A DNA stretch of 64,000 nt, taken from Capra hircus. Lineage: Eukaryota > Chordata > Mammalia > Artiodactyla > Bovidae. Below are positions 1 to 11,500 of the stretch, piece by piece; the stretch's first letter is position 1; each line of letters begins with the position of its first letter. Location: contig NC_030824.1 of the NCBI RefSeq assembly GCF_001704415.2, positions 33,723,022-33,787,021 on the forward strand, given 5' to 3'. Below the pieces are notes generated by a model. That model was not told where the DNA came from. It saw only the letters and a program-made list of their open reading frames with translations, and made no database searches. Both the position numbers and the translations under genes were made by a program.

Positions 1-1568
1 TAGCAGAGATTTAAAGAGATATCATTATTCAAATCATGTGACTCACAATTGCTGCCTCATCCTTTTTGGTGTAATTGATATACATTTCACTTTTTTATGT
101 ATGCAGTAAACAGGAATATATTACTACTGTTTTGAGTTTAACAGTCAATGAACTTTTAGAAAGATTAAAAATTTTAAAAATAATTTTATTCCTACATTGA
201 TTTTGCCATTCCCCACACTTTCCATTGCTTTTGTAGTTACTGTCTATCATATTATATTAATATGAAATAAGCTTATAAAATTCCTTCAGCCTAAGAACTT
301 CATTTAATTTTCTTGTAGTACAGTGCATATCTGCTGGTAATGAATTCTCTCTGTTCTACTTCATCAGAAAAAGGCTATTTTTCTCCTTTAATTTTGAAAG
401 GTAGAAAGAATGAGAAAAATGAAAATTTGAATGAGAAGTATAGGTTGATAGATTTTATTTTTCTTTCAAGGCAAAATGGTTCAGTCCATTCTCTTCTCAT
501 ATAGTTTTTATCTATAAGACTTTTTCAATTCTTATCCCTGTCCTTCCATATATACTGTGTCCTATTTTAAAAAAGATAAAGTTGTTTCTAATATATTTCT
601 CTCTCATGTAGAATCTGATGTCTCTAGAATATTTTTTTTTCCTTTTTTAAAAAATAGTCTGATGTTCTCTGAGATTCTTGGAAATAGACTTAGCTATATT
701 TTATCATTTTTGTAAGAATATCAATAGTTTTCTTTTAGATATTCTTCTGAAATTTCAGTAGCATGCATATTAGACCATTTGAAAGTGACTGGCAGCAATA
801 TGAACTATTATTTTCTTTTTTACTTTATATTCTCTTTTGTTTCTTAAATATCACTTATTTTTCAAACTTCATCAAACTTCTTCAAGATCCCTAATTAATG
901 TCATTATAAGTTAAAAGAGTTTCAGGAAAAGTACATCCAAGTATACTCAAACATATTGCAAAATACGTAGAGTTCTAAAAATGAGCAGATCTTAAAAACA
1001 TCAATATAGAAAAGAGAGATAGCATTTCAATTAAAAAAATAGGAGAAGTACTACAGAAATTATTAACAGAACCATCTCAGCAGCAACAATGAGCATCTTG
1101 TCTTTTATCTCACTTCTATTCTATAGATTCTAAATCTTGAAAAGGATATTTTTGGGGGTGGTACTATTAACAAAAAAGAAAAATACAGAGATGAGAAAGC
1201 TAAATATATTCAAAGAAACGTTTCTTTTCCTCTCAAATTAAATTTGCTCTGACAAGCTGTGTGGTATAGCTTTAAAAAATACCATTGTAAATCAGGGTCT
1301 GTTGTGATGTGACAAGACCAGAGAAATTGGATATAAATATACATTGTAAAAAATACTTGTTGCTTCACATAATACATTTAGTTCATACAATTCCTTTTGC
1401 AGTTTTTACATTCACTATATAAGTTTGAAAATTATGTCAAAGTTTTATATTCATATAATCAATGTATTCCCTTCAGTGATATATTAATACATTGCATTAC
1501 ATATTTATATTTTAATAAGCACAAATACATATGTACACATAAATTTTATTAATATATTATTTATAGCA
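1..1568. other. AT-rich unique sequence
   Basis: No transposon, exon-like ORF or RNA gene is recognisable. The stretch is very AT-rich with short T and A runs, as is usual for unique mammalian intergenic DNA. Confidence 0.6.
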
Positions 1569-1728
1569 TCAGTTCAGTTCAGTCACTCAGTCGTGGCCGA
1601 CTCTTTGTGACCCCATGAATCACAGCACGCCAGGCCTCCCTGTCCATCACCAACTCACGGAGTTCACTCAGACTCGCGTCCATTGAGTCAGTGATGCTAT
1701 CCAGCCATCTCATCCTCTGTCGTCTCCT

Positions 1729-2229
1729 TCATCTTCTGCCCCCAATCCCTCCCAGCATCAAAATCTTTTCCAATGAGTCAACTCTTCGCATGAGGTGGCC
1801 AAAGTACTGGAGTTTCAGCTTTCGCATCATTACTTCCAAAGAAATCCCAGGGTTGATCTCCTTTAGAATGGACTGGTTGGATCTCCTTGCAGTCCAAGGG
1901 ACTCTGAATAGTCTTCTCCAACACCACAGTTCAAAAGCATCAATTGTTCGGCACTCAGCCTTCTTAACAGTCCAACTCTCACATCCATACATGACTACTG
2001 CAAAAACCATAGCCTTGACTAGACGGACCTTAGTCGGCAAAGTAATGTCTCTGCTTTTGAATATACTATCTAGGTTGCTCATAACTTTTCTTCCAAGGAG
2101 TAGGTGTCTTTTAATTTTATGGCTGCAATCACCATCTGCAGTGATTTTGGAGCCCAAAAAAATAAAGTCTGACACTGTTTCCATTGTTTCCCCATCTATT
2201 TCCCATGAAGTGATGGGACTGGTTGCCAT
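1729..2229 (-). pseudogene. BovB ORF remnant: C-terminal region
   Basis: A 166-codon open stretch matching the part of the BovB polyprotein after the RT palm. It holds the recurring landmarks TSWEIDGETMETVSDFIFLG, VVMYGCESWTVKKAE and FGHLMRRVDSLEK, which recur in nearly every BovB here. It is cut off from the RT fragment 2269-2625 by a frame break, and the arginine-rich end (GGRR) then runs out of frame. No function is expected from this copy. The opposite strand is open over nearly the same span (1691-2272, 193 codons); see the antisense ORF finding. Confidence 0.85.
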
Positions 2230-2268
2230 GATCTTTATTTTCTTAATGTTGAGCTTTAAGCCAACTTT

Positions 2269-2625
2269 TTAACTCTCCTCTTTCACTTTCATAAAGAGGC
2301 TTTTGAGATCCTCTTCACTTTCTGCCATAAGGGTCATGTCATCTGCATATCTAAGGTTATTTGTATTTCTCCAAGCAATCTTGATTCCAGCTTGCGTTTC
2401 TTCCAGTCCAACGTTTCTCATGATGTACTCTGCATAAAAGGTAGATAAGCAGGGTGACCATATACAGCCTTGACATCCTCTTTTTCCTATTTGGAACCAG
2501 TCTGATGTTCCATGTCCAGTTCTAACTGTTGCTTCCTGACCTGCATACAGATTTCTCAAGCAGCAGGTCAGGTGGTCTGATATTCCCATCTCTTTCAGAA
2601 TTTTCCACAGTTTCTTGTGATCCAC
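2269..2625 (-). pseudogene. BovB ORF remnant: RT palm with YADD
   Basis: A 118-codon fragment of the BovB reverse transcriptase. It carries the QGCIWSPCLSTFYAEYIM block (the family form is close to QGCILSPCLFNLYAEYIM) and the catalytic LRYADDMTLM box with both aspartates. The sequence just upstream reads KLWKILKEMG, so the 2-nt deletion shared by the copies at 41.6 and 56.4 kb is absent here. Flanking frames are lost, so the protein cannot be made. Confidence 0.85.
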
Positions 2626-2993
2626 ACAGTCAAAGGTTTTGGCATAGTCAAGAAAGCAGAAATAGATGTTTTTCTGGAACTCTCTTTCTTTTTCCAGAAT
2701 CCAGCAGATGTTGACAATTTGATCTCTGGTTCCTCTGCCTTTTCTAAAACCAGCTTAAACGTCAGGAAGTTCACGGTTTACATATTGTTGAAGCCTGGCT
2801 TGGAGAATTTTGAGCACTACGTTACTTGTCTGTGAGATAAGTGCAATTGTGCAGTAGTTTAAGCATTTTTTGGCATTGCCTTTCTTTGGGATTGGAATGA
2901 AAACTGACCTTTTCCAGTCCTGTGGCCACTGCTGAGTTTTTCAAATTTGCTGGCATAATGAGTGCAGCCCTTTCACAGCACCATCTTTCAGGA

Positions 2994-3924
2994 TCATCTT
3001 TCAGGAAATAGCTCACATGGAATTCCATCACCTCCACTAGCTTTGTTCGTAGTGATGCTTTCTAAGGCCCACTTGACTTCACATTCCAGGATGTCTGGCT
3101 CTAGATTAGTGATCACACCATCGTGATTATCTGGGTCGTGAAGATCTTTTTTGTACAGTTCTTCTGTGTATTCCTGCCACCTCTTCTTAGTATCGTCTGC
3201 TTCTGTTAGGTCCATACCATTTCTGTCCTCTATCAAGTCCATCTTTGCATGAAATCTTCCCTTATTATCTCTAATTTTCTTAAAGAGATCTCTTGTCTTT
3301 CCCATTCTGTTCTTTTCCTCTATTTCTTTGCATTGATTACTGAAAAAGGCTTTCTTATCTCTTCTTGCTATTCTCTGGAACTCTGCATTCAGATGCTTAT
3401 ATCTTTCCTTTTCTCCTTGCTTTTCATTTTTCTTTTTTTCACAGCTATTTGTAAGGCCTCCCCAGACAGCCATTTTGCTTTTTTGCATTTCTTTTCCATG
3501 GGGATGGTCTTGATCCCTGTCTCCTGAACAATGTCATGAACCTCATTCCATAGTTCATCAGGCACTCTATCTATCAGATCTAGGCCCTTAAATCTATTTC
3601 TCATGTCCACTGTATAATCACAAAGGATTTGATTTAGGTCATACCTGAATGGTCTAGCGGTTTTCCTTACTTTCTTCAATTTGAGTCTGAATTTGGTAAT
3701 AAGGAGTTCATGCTCTGAGCCACAGTCAGCTCCTGGTCTTGTTTTTGTTGACTGTATAGAGCTTCTCCATCTTTTGCTGCAGAGAATATAATCAGTCTGA
3801 CTTTGGTGTTGACCATCTGTGATATGTAGAGTCTTCTCTTGTGTTGTTGGAAGAGGGTGTTTACTATGACTAGTGCATTTTCTTGGCAAAACTCTATTAG
3901 TCTTTGCCCTGCTTCATTCCGCAT
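2994..3924 (-). pseudogene. BovB ORF remnant: EN C-terminus and EN-RT linker, three frames
   Basis: Three overlapping open pieces (3676-3924, 3389-3889, 2994-3488) cover the end of the endonuclease and the linker. Visible landmarks are NEAGQRLIEFCQENALVIVN, GSEHELL, LIDRVPDELWNEVHDIVQET and MEKKCKKAKWLSGEALQIAV. The histidine-containing catalytic motif of APE-type nucleases is usually S-D-H; here it reads S-E-H. The jumps between frames show at least two frameshifts. It shares KKVRKTARPF and TVDMRN with the copy at 7.7-8.5 kb, so the two belong to one subfamily or have exchanged sequence. Confidence 0.85.
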
Positions 3925-3989
3925 TCCAAGGCCATATTTGCCTGTTACTCCTGGTATTTCTTGACTTCCTACTTGTGCATTCCAGTCCC

Positions 3990-4598
3990 CTATAATGAAA
4001 AGGACATCTTTTTGGATATTAGTTCTAAAAGGTCTTGTAGGTCTTCATAGAACTGTTCAACTTCAGCTTCTTCAGCATTACTGGTTGGGACATAGACTTG
4101 GATTACTGTGACATTGAATGGGTTGCCTTGGAAACGAACAGAGATCATTCTGTCGTTTTTGAGATTGCATCCAAGTACTGCATTCTGGACTCTTTTGTTG
4201 ACCATGATGGCTACTCCATTTCTTCTGAGGGATTCCTGCCTACAGTAGTAGATATGATGGTCATCTGAGTTAAAGTCACCCATTCCAGTCCATTTTAGTT
4301 TGCTCATTCCTAGAATGTCGACATTCACTCTTGCCATCTCTTGTTTGACCACTTCCAATTTGCCTAGATTAATGGACCTGACATTCCAGGTTCCTATGCA
4401 ATATTGCTCTTTACAGTATTGGACCTTGCTTCTATCACCAGTCACATCCACAGCTGGGTATTGTTTTTGCTTTGGCTCCATCCCTTCATTCATCCTGGAG
4501 TTATTTCTCCACTGACCTCCAATAGCATATTGGGCACCTACTGACCTGGGGAGTTCCTCTTTCAGTATCCTATCATTTTGCCTTTTCATACTGTTCAT
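3990..4598 (-). pseudogene. BovB ORF remnant: endonuclease N-terminus
   Basis: A 202-codon fragment starting at MNSMKRQNDRILKEELPRSV. The first APE-nuclease motif (GTWNVRS, Asn) is visible near residue 88. In the second, the family form SELKWTG reads SKLKWTG, replacing the metal-binding glutamate with lysine. The same change occurs at 7.3 kb but not at 58.37 kb. The ORF then runs to LQDLLELISKKMSF and frameshifts just before the GDWNA motif, whose codons can still be read in another frame. The nested L1 sits immediately upstream, at 4606. Confidence 0.88.
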
Positions 4599-4605
4599 GG
4601 GGTTC

Positions 4606-5164
4606 TTTTTTTATTTTTTTATTTTTTTAAATGTTAAAATCTTTAATTCTTACATGCGTTCCCAAACATGAACCCCCCTCCCACCTCCCTCCCCACAACA
4701 TCTCTCTGGGTCATCCCCATGCACCAGCCTCAAGCAAGCTGCACCCTATGTCAGACATGGACTGGCGATTCAATTCTTACATGACAGTATACATGTTATA
4801 ATTCCCATTCTCCCAAATCATCCCACCCTCTCCCTCTCCCTCTGAGTCCAAAAGTCTGGTATACACATCTGTGTCTTTTTTCCTGTCTTGCATACAGGGT
4901 CGTCATTGCCATCTTCCTAAATTCCATATATATGTGTTAGTATACTGTATTGGTGTTTTTCTTTCTGGCTTACTTCACTCTGTATAATTGGCTCCAGTTT
5001 CACCCATCTCATCAGAACTGATTCAAATGAATTCTTTTTAACGGCTGAGTAATACTCCATTTTGTATATGTACCACAGCTTTCTTATCCATTCATCTGCT
5101 GATGGACATCTAGGTTGTTTCCATGTCCTGGCTATTGTAAACAGAAAACACAACAACCCAAAAC
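4606..5164 (-). mobile_element. 5'-truncated L1 nested in BovB, with 15-bp TSD
   Basis: A ruminant L1 3' end on the minus strand: T-rich tail complement from 4606, the 3' UTR, and the ORF2 C-terminus (4917-5156; landmarks TWKQPRC, MEYYSAVKKNSFESVLMRW). The flanking duplication CTGTTCATGGGGTTC is exact at 4591-4605 and 5165-5179. Removing the insert restores the BovB order seen at 7015-7035. About 20 nt at the truncated end (5145-5164) match neither L1 nor BovB by eye and look like junction filler. The L1 is younger than the BovB it interrupts. Confidence 0.93.
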
Positions 5165-5559
5165 CTGTTCATGGGGTTCAAAGGCAAGAGTACTGAAGTG
5201 GTTTGCCATTCACTTCTCCAGTGGACCACATTCTGCCAGACCTCTCCACCATGACCCGCCTGTCTTGTGTTGCCCTGTGGGCATGGCTTAGTTTCATTGA
5301 GTTAGACAGGGGTGTGGTCCTAGTGTGATTAGAATGACTAGTTTTCTGTGAGTATGGTTTCAGCGTGTCTGCCCTCTGATGTCCTCTTGCAACACCTACC
5401 ATTTAACTTGCGTTTCTCTTACCTTGGACGTGGGGTATCTTTCCACGGCTGTTCCAGCAAAGCACAGCCGCTGCTCCTTACCTTGGATGAGGGGTATCTC
5501 CTCCCACCACCCTTCCTGATCTTCAACATGGGGTGGCTCCTCTAGGCCCTCCTTCCCCC

Positions 5560-5815
5560 CCACAGCCACCACTCCTTGGTCATGAGGTTGCTCTTCCTGA
5601 TTGCCGCCCTGGCCTCAGGCATGGGGTTGCTCCTCCCGACCGCCACCCCTGGCCTCAGGTGCTGCCCCTAGCCTCCGACGAGGGATAGCTCCTCCTGGCT
5701 GTCGCCCTTGACCTCGGATGCAGGGTAGCTCCTCCCGGCCACCGTCCCTGCCTCAGACGCAGGGTAGCTCCTCTTAGCTGTCGCTCCTGGCCTCGAACAT
5801 GGGGTAGCTCCCGGC
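5560..5815 (-). repeat. BovB 5' UTR tandem GC-rich units
   Basis: About five or six degenerate units of roughly 40 bp, each with a core like gggtagctcctc followed by a cggccgycgcc-like part and a ctsgcctcggac-like part. They are far richer in G+C than the surrounding DNA. The same array appears at 6590-6868, and a shorter one at 57640-57780. Position at the extreme 5' end suggests a promoter-bearing array like L1 monomers, but that role is inference. Confidence 0.75.
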
Positions 5816-5850
5816 CATGCTTAGTGTGCTGGCCCTCTGCTGCCTGAGCT

Positions 5851-6355
5851 TAATGCACCAATATAAACACATAAATATTAGGGGTAAAAACCATAGCCTT
5901 TATATTCTCTATAACTTCTATGGAAAAATTTGATCTTAAAGACAAACTCTTAGTGTTATGATGTACAGAAATGGAGAATAGTATTAAAACAAATTTAAGG
6001 AATTATTTGAAACTAGCTTCCTATGTTTGACTACTGTGTTGCTAGAACATAAGTTGGGTATATCTTGCCCAAACAAACCATCTGAATCTCTGTCTATTAA
6101 AGAAGCAAGTGGAGTGATGTAGACTGTAGGGGGAGGAGATAGAACAGTTCATCCAGGGCAGACAAATAACCCAGGTCAAAACCAAACATGCTTCATTTTC
6201 TCTCAAACTTGCTTTTATTTCCATATTTTACAAATCAAGACAGCCATCATTTAGTCAATCAAGATAGAAGTTTACATCATTCACAAACCGGTTCTGACCT
6301 TTCACTTGCTCTTGGTAAATCTTATCAATTACTGCCCTACTAGTATAATATGTCT
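5851..6355. other. Unique spacer between two BovBs
   Basis: AT-rich sequence with no recognised repeat or gene. It is part of the loop of the inverted repeat formed by the two BovB copies. Confidence 0.6.
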
Positions 6356-6361
6356 CTAACT

Positions 6362-6868
6362 GTTTTTCTGTGAGTATGGTTTCAGTGTGTCTGTCCTCTG
6401 ATGCCCTCTTGTAACACCTACCATCTTACTTTTGTTTCTCTTACCTTGGGCGTGGGGTATCTCTTCACGGCTGCTCCAGCAAAGCCCAGCCGCTGCTCCT
6501 TACCTTGGACGAGGGGAATCTCCTTACCAATGCCCTTCCTGACCTTCCACGTGGGATGGCTCCTCTAGGCCCTCCTGCACCAGTGCAGCCACGCTCCTAG
6601 GGTTGCTCCTCCTGGCTGCCACCCTTGGCCTCGGGCTTGGGGTGGCTCCTCCCAGCTGCCTCCCATGGCCTTGGGCACTGAGTGGCTCCTCAGGGTCACT
6701 GCCCCTGGCCTCGGGCCTGAGGTGAATTCTCCTGGCCTCCCTGTCCTCAGAGGTGGGGTAGCTCCTCTTGAATGCCGCCCCTGACCTCAGATGCGGGGTG
6801 TCTTCTCCCGGCCACCACTGACCTCGGACACAAAGTAGCTCCTCCTGGCCGCCTCCTCTGACCTCGGA
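6362..6868 (-). repeat. Inverted BovB 5' UTR segment with tandem units
   Basis: The segment matches 5345-5820 in the same orientation: tttctgtgagtatggtttca, then the leader to about 6560, then GC-rich ~40-bp units to 6868. Its element 5' end abuts the plus-strand BovB at 6869. It is annotated apart because it runs opposite to the rest of the element. Confidence 0.85.
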
Positions 6869-6870
6869 CT

Positions 6871-7473
6871 ATGATCACAGCCTTGTCTAACTCAATGAAA
6901 CCAAGCCATGCCTGCGGGGCAACCCAAGACAGGTGGGTCATGGTGGAGAGGTCTGGCAGAATGTGGTCCACTGGAGAAGTGAATGGCAAACCACTTCAGT
7001 ACTCTTGCCTTGAGAACCCCATGAACAGTATGAAAAGGCAAAATGATAGGATACTGAAAGAGGAACTCCCCAGGTCAGTAGGTGCCCAATATGTTACTGG
7101 AGCTCAGTGGAGAAATAACTCCAGAAAGAATGAAGGGATGGAGCCAAAGCAAAAACAATACCCAGCTGTGGATGTGACTGGTGATAGAAGCAAGGTCCGC
7201 TGCTGTAAACAGCAGTATTGCATAGGAACCTGGAATGTCAGGTCCATGAATCTAGGCAAATTGGAAGTGGTCAAACAAGAGATGGCAAGAGTGAATGTCG
7301 ACACTCTAGGAATGAGCAAACTAAAATGGACTGGAATGGGTGACTTTAACTCAGATGACCATTATATCTACTACTGTAGGCAGGAATCCCTCAGAAGAAA
7401 TGGAGTAGCCATCATGGTCAACAAAAGAGTCCAGAATGCAGTACTTGGATGGAATCTTAAAAACAACAAATGA
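6871..7473 (+). pseudogene. BovB ORF remnant: endonuclease N-terminus
   Basis: A 200-codon fragment reading from the 5' UTR into the EN. It carries GTWNVRSMNLGKLEVVKQEM (first catalytic motif), then SKLKWTGMGDFNSDDH. The glutamate of SELKWTG is again lysine, as at 4.3 kb. It ends where a frameshift replaces NDRMISVRF (aaaacaacaaatgatttctg). The GDWNA motif persists at 7630-7645 outside this ORF. Confidence 0.87.
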
Positions 7474-7694
7474 TTTCTGTTCGTCTCCAAGGCAACCCAT
7501 TCAATATCACAGTAATCCAAGTCTATGTCCCAACCAGTAAGGCTGAAGATGCTGAAGTTGAATGGTTCTATGAAGACCTACAAGACCCTTAGAACTAACA
7601 CCCCAAAAAAGATGTCCTTTTCATTATAGGGGACTGGAATGCAAAAGCAGGAAGTCAAGAAACATCGAGAGTAACAGGCAAATTTGGCCTTGGA

Positions 7695-8551
7695 ATGCAG
7701 AATGAAGCAGGGCAAAGACTAATAGAGTTTTGCCAAGAAAGTGCACTGGTCATAGTAAACACCCTCTTCCAACAACACAAGAGAAGACTCTACACATGGA
7801 CATCACCAGATGGTCAACACCAAAGTCGGACTGATTATATTCTCTGCAGCAAAAGATGGAGAAGCTCTATACAGTCAACAAAAACAAGACCAGGAGCTGA
7901 CTGTGGCTCAGAGCATGAACTCCTTATTACCAAATTCAGACTCAAATTGAAGAAAGTAAGGAAAACCGCTAGACCATTCAGGTATGATCTAAATCAAATC
8001 CCTTATAATTATACAGTGGACATGAGAAATAGATTTAAGGGCCTAGATCTGATAGATAGAGTGCCTGATGAACTATGGAATGAGGTTCATGACATTGTTC
8101 AGGAGACAGGGATCAAGACCATCCCCATGGAAAAGAAATGCCAAAAAGCAAAATGGCTGTCTGGGGAGGCCTTACAAATAGCTGTGAAAAGAAGAGAGGT
8201 GAAAGCAAAGGAGAAAAGGAAAGATATAAGCATCTGAATACAGAGTTCCAAAGTATAGCAAGAAGAGATAAGAAAGCCTTTTTCAGTAATCAATGCAAAG
8301 AAATAGAGGAAAAGAACAGAATGGGAAAGAGTAGAGATCTCGTCAAGAAAATTAGAGATACCAAGGGAACATATCATGCAAAGATGGACTTGATAGAGGA
8401 CAGAAATGGTATGGACCTAACAGAAGCAGACGATACTAAGAAGAGGTGGCAGGAATACACAGAAGAACTGTACAAAAAAGATCTTCATGACCCAGATAAT
8501 CACGATGGTGTGATCACTAATCTAGCGCCAGACATCCAGGTAAATGGCTGA
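7695..8551 (+). pseudogene. BovB ORF remnant: EN C-terminus and linker
   Basis: Two overlapping frames (7695-8237 and 8138-8551). The first has YTWTSPDGQHQSRTDYILCS and GADCGSEHELLITK; the catalytic S-D-H reads S-E-H, as in the first BovB. The second continues the linker with IARRDKKAFFSNQCKEIEEK and RWQEYTEELYKKDLHDPDNH, then leaves BovB after LAPDIQ at 8538. The shift between frames near 8200 alone would inactivate the protein. Confidence 0.85.
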
Positions 8552-11500
8552 TTAAATAAATACCATATTGAAGCAGAAAAATGGAGGGTAATGGGTGGGT
8601 GGATTCAACCAATAAAAAAGACTCAGTAGAAGTTCTTTCACTGAAAAATTTGGGAAAATAATTGGCTATATGTAGATATGTATTTCATGAGAAATGGAAT
8701 GTAAATTATTAACTTTGAAAAGAATATAAAGAGGACATTTCTCAAATATATTACTTGGACCCATAATGAAAAATTTTTACCTTTATACTAAAAGTGAAGA
8801 TAAAGATATTATTCTGCTGTGTTTAAAGGGCATGATATAAGTAACCAAATTAGAAAACATGACATTACCATGTAGATTGCAGATATTAAGAGTTGGGAGC
8901 TGGAGAACAAAGCTTAAAAAAGGATTGTGCTCATAGCACCCTCATCTTTCAAAACAGGGAGTACAATGATAGTTGATCAAAGTTAAATTATAAATGTAAC
9001 AAATTATTTTAAAAATTGAAGCATCCAATAAGTAAATTAAAATAGAGATATAAATAGGAATAGATAGGAGACAGTTGACAGGAAGAAAGGTAAAAGAGAA
9101 AATACATGAGAAGAGAATTTAACAGGTGAGAACTTACCAGTAAAGTAATAGCTACTATCTCAAACTGATAAACCAAGCATTTATGACAAAGCATATTACT
9201 TTGATATACAGTGGTAACTAACAGAAGAGTGACCTAAAAAAGTCAAAAGAAGTTGAGGGGGGAAATAGATGGAGCTGGAAAGCAATAGTAGCAGAACATA
9301 GCTGTGTCTCATTAAAGCTGTTCTGCTTACTTCAATGTGACTCTATATATATCAAAGTGTAATAAAACTGACAATATACTAACAGTTAAAAGATATATTA
9401 ATACCACATGAAAATATATGTATCCATACCAGCAATCAAATAATTATTAAATGTTTAAAATTACACTGGAACTCATTTTCATATATTTTCTAAATTAACA
9501 AAAAAATATGAATAAGAGGCTGGAAGTGATAAAATGACCATCTTCTCAAAATCTAGTGGAAATATCTCAAATAAGCACTTTCATAAAAAGTTAGTATCAA
9601 ATATAGAATATTTTAAAGTTATTTCTATTTAAAAATCTATTCAAAATAAATAATCAAAAATTTAAAGCCAAAGTAAATTAAAAAACAAATATTAACTGAA
9701 TTTTTATTTTAATACACATTCAATTTTAAACTCTATGCCTTGGTTTCAAAATTTGGAAATATAAATGTCCGCCTTGGAGTCAAGAAATTCAGACTATACA
9801 TTTGGAGATTGAAATATTATAAGTTAATTTTAATTGAGAAAATCCAAGTCAATTAATAATTTGTCAAATATCAGTTTTATCAACTCTTCTCTCTTTATAT
9901 GTATAACAAAATAAATAAAACCTCATATGATTCTTAATTCACTGTCTTTCTCTTTTTCTTTTTTTTTCCACTGTTTCTTGATTTCAACAACATTATTTGG
10001 GTAGATGGTATATTTCCGTGATGTACCTAAGCCATAGCAAGTAGTTATTAACCTACTCTTTTTTAAGTATGTGGCAGAATATAATCTCATGAGGAAAGAT
10101 AATTAGTTATTCTGTTCTTTCTGCTGAATTCTCAGGATCCAGTTAAATGTTTTCCTTGGCAAATTTTCATTAAAGACCTGTTAAATCAATGAATTAATTA
10201 ATTAATCACTTTAAAATACTTCTTATGTTCTTTTTCACATTGAGGAGAGTGTTTACTCACCAGGGAAACAAGGATATTGTCATTCAACGTACAATTTACC
10301 ACAGCTGCCAAATCATTATGGATACCCACAGCACCTACAATGTTCTTTGAGTGGCTGGATTTCTTTAGTCATTAATGTGTTAGATGCTAAGGAAGCCATG
10401 AAAATGTGAGACTCCAAGAATTTAATGAAATATGAGGTTTTTAGTTGACACTTCCACAATCCATGGACTAGGTGGGATATGAGAAAATTACACTTATATC
10501 TACAAGTTGTGAATAATCGACATGGGTCTTAGGTTGGTTTTGGTTAAAAGGGGACAGAAACTTTCCTAATCTTTAGAATAATGTCTAATAAATTCAGGTA
10601 TTCATTTTATTTTCTTTGTCATTTAAATTCTAAACGCTCTGGATGAATTTATTGCTTTGTGCACATTCATTTACGGTATTAGCAGCTTTATGAAACTCTG
10701 TATTATGCTGAAATCAGAAAATGAAAGTAGACTCAGTGGAAAATGTCATAAAGAAAATATAGAGCCTGTTTAACCTTGGAAGGCTTTGATTGTGAAATGT
10801 GATGGAAAATAAGATATTAAACGTACCTTATGTTAATCAGTTATATTTATCTGTAGTCACATATTGCATTTTTACCAGACATCACCATCTCCATTTCACT
10901 GAAAGTAAGTTAGAATATTAAAACAAGTGTGGCTGATGCATTTTAGATACATGGGATACTTTCATTTATCAAAAGACTCTTTTCATATCCTGTGGATTTT
11001 TAAAATTCCTTTTCTTTTTTCAAGAGAGTTAATAAAAAGCAAGAGAAAATTCAGAGCCAGGTATATCACAGCAGCTAAGGAAAAGCAAACAGCTGGTACA
11101 TAAACATGATTGTAGATTCATTAGATCCTGAATATATATTCACACTTACCTGCCATTTCAAGGTGAGAAAATTTTTAGTTATTGTCAATGAATATAGTGT
11201 TTCAATAGCTCATTGAACCTGAAACTGCTTGAAATATTATAAACAAGACATTGAAGGCATCTTTAAGTAGAAAAAGGAAAAAATTGTAGCTGAAGCCAGG
11301 GAAAAAGAAAGCTAACCATATGACTCTATGAAGCCATTGCCAAAAGCTAAATTACCAGAAAATTTAATTCTCTTTATTATAGAAGTTGATTATTATTCTA
11401 AGTACTCTGAAAATAATTCTTTATCTGGAAATAGTTTAACAAAATACTTCTCTTAGACTTGCAGGCTTAGAGAGCAAACTTATGACTGCTAGGGTGGAAG

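Larger units (their letters stand above)
1570..5850 (-). mobile_element. BovB (RTE) LINE, long but broken, with nested L1
   Basis: An RTE-clade non-LTR retrotransposon on the minus strand. Read on plus, it starts with the 3' tail repeat cagttcagttcag, the complement of the (AACTG)n BovB tail. It then runs through the C-terminal region, the RT (YADD retained), a linker, the APE-type endonuclease, and a 5' UTR ending in GC-rich tandem units near 5815. The reading frame is broken many times, so the copy is dead. A younger L1 (4606-5164) interrupts it between the 5' UTR and the EN. The part corresponding to 3091-5320 pairs in inverted orientation with 6869-8538. I found no clear TSD for the BovB itself, and its exact 5' end is uncertain by about 30 bases. 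Confidence 0.93.
6362..8540 (+). mobile_element. BovB LINE with 5' inversion, 3' part missing
   Basis: From 6869 the element reads on plus through the 5' UTR end, endonuclease and EN-RT linker, stopping at 8538 in the middle of the linker (ccagacatcc). The preceding 6362-6868 is the BovB 5' UTR in reverse orientation. At the joint about 17 nt of BovB (between cacagaaaac and ctagg, compare 57899-57930) are missing. This is the usual result of twin priming in target-primed reverse transcription. The loss of RT and 3' end is not explained by that mechanism and suggests a later deletion. Confidence 0.88.

Noticed and set aside
1691..2272. 193-codon plus-strand ORF as a host gene
   Set aside because: It is exactly antisense to the BovB C-terminal region and recurs wherever BovB 3' ends occur; treated as a retrotransposon antisense ORF.
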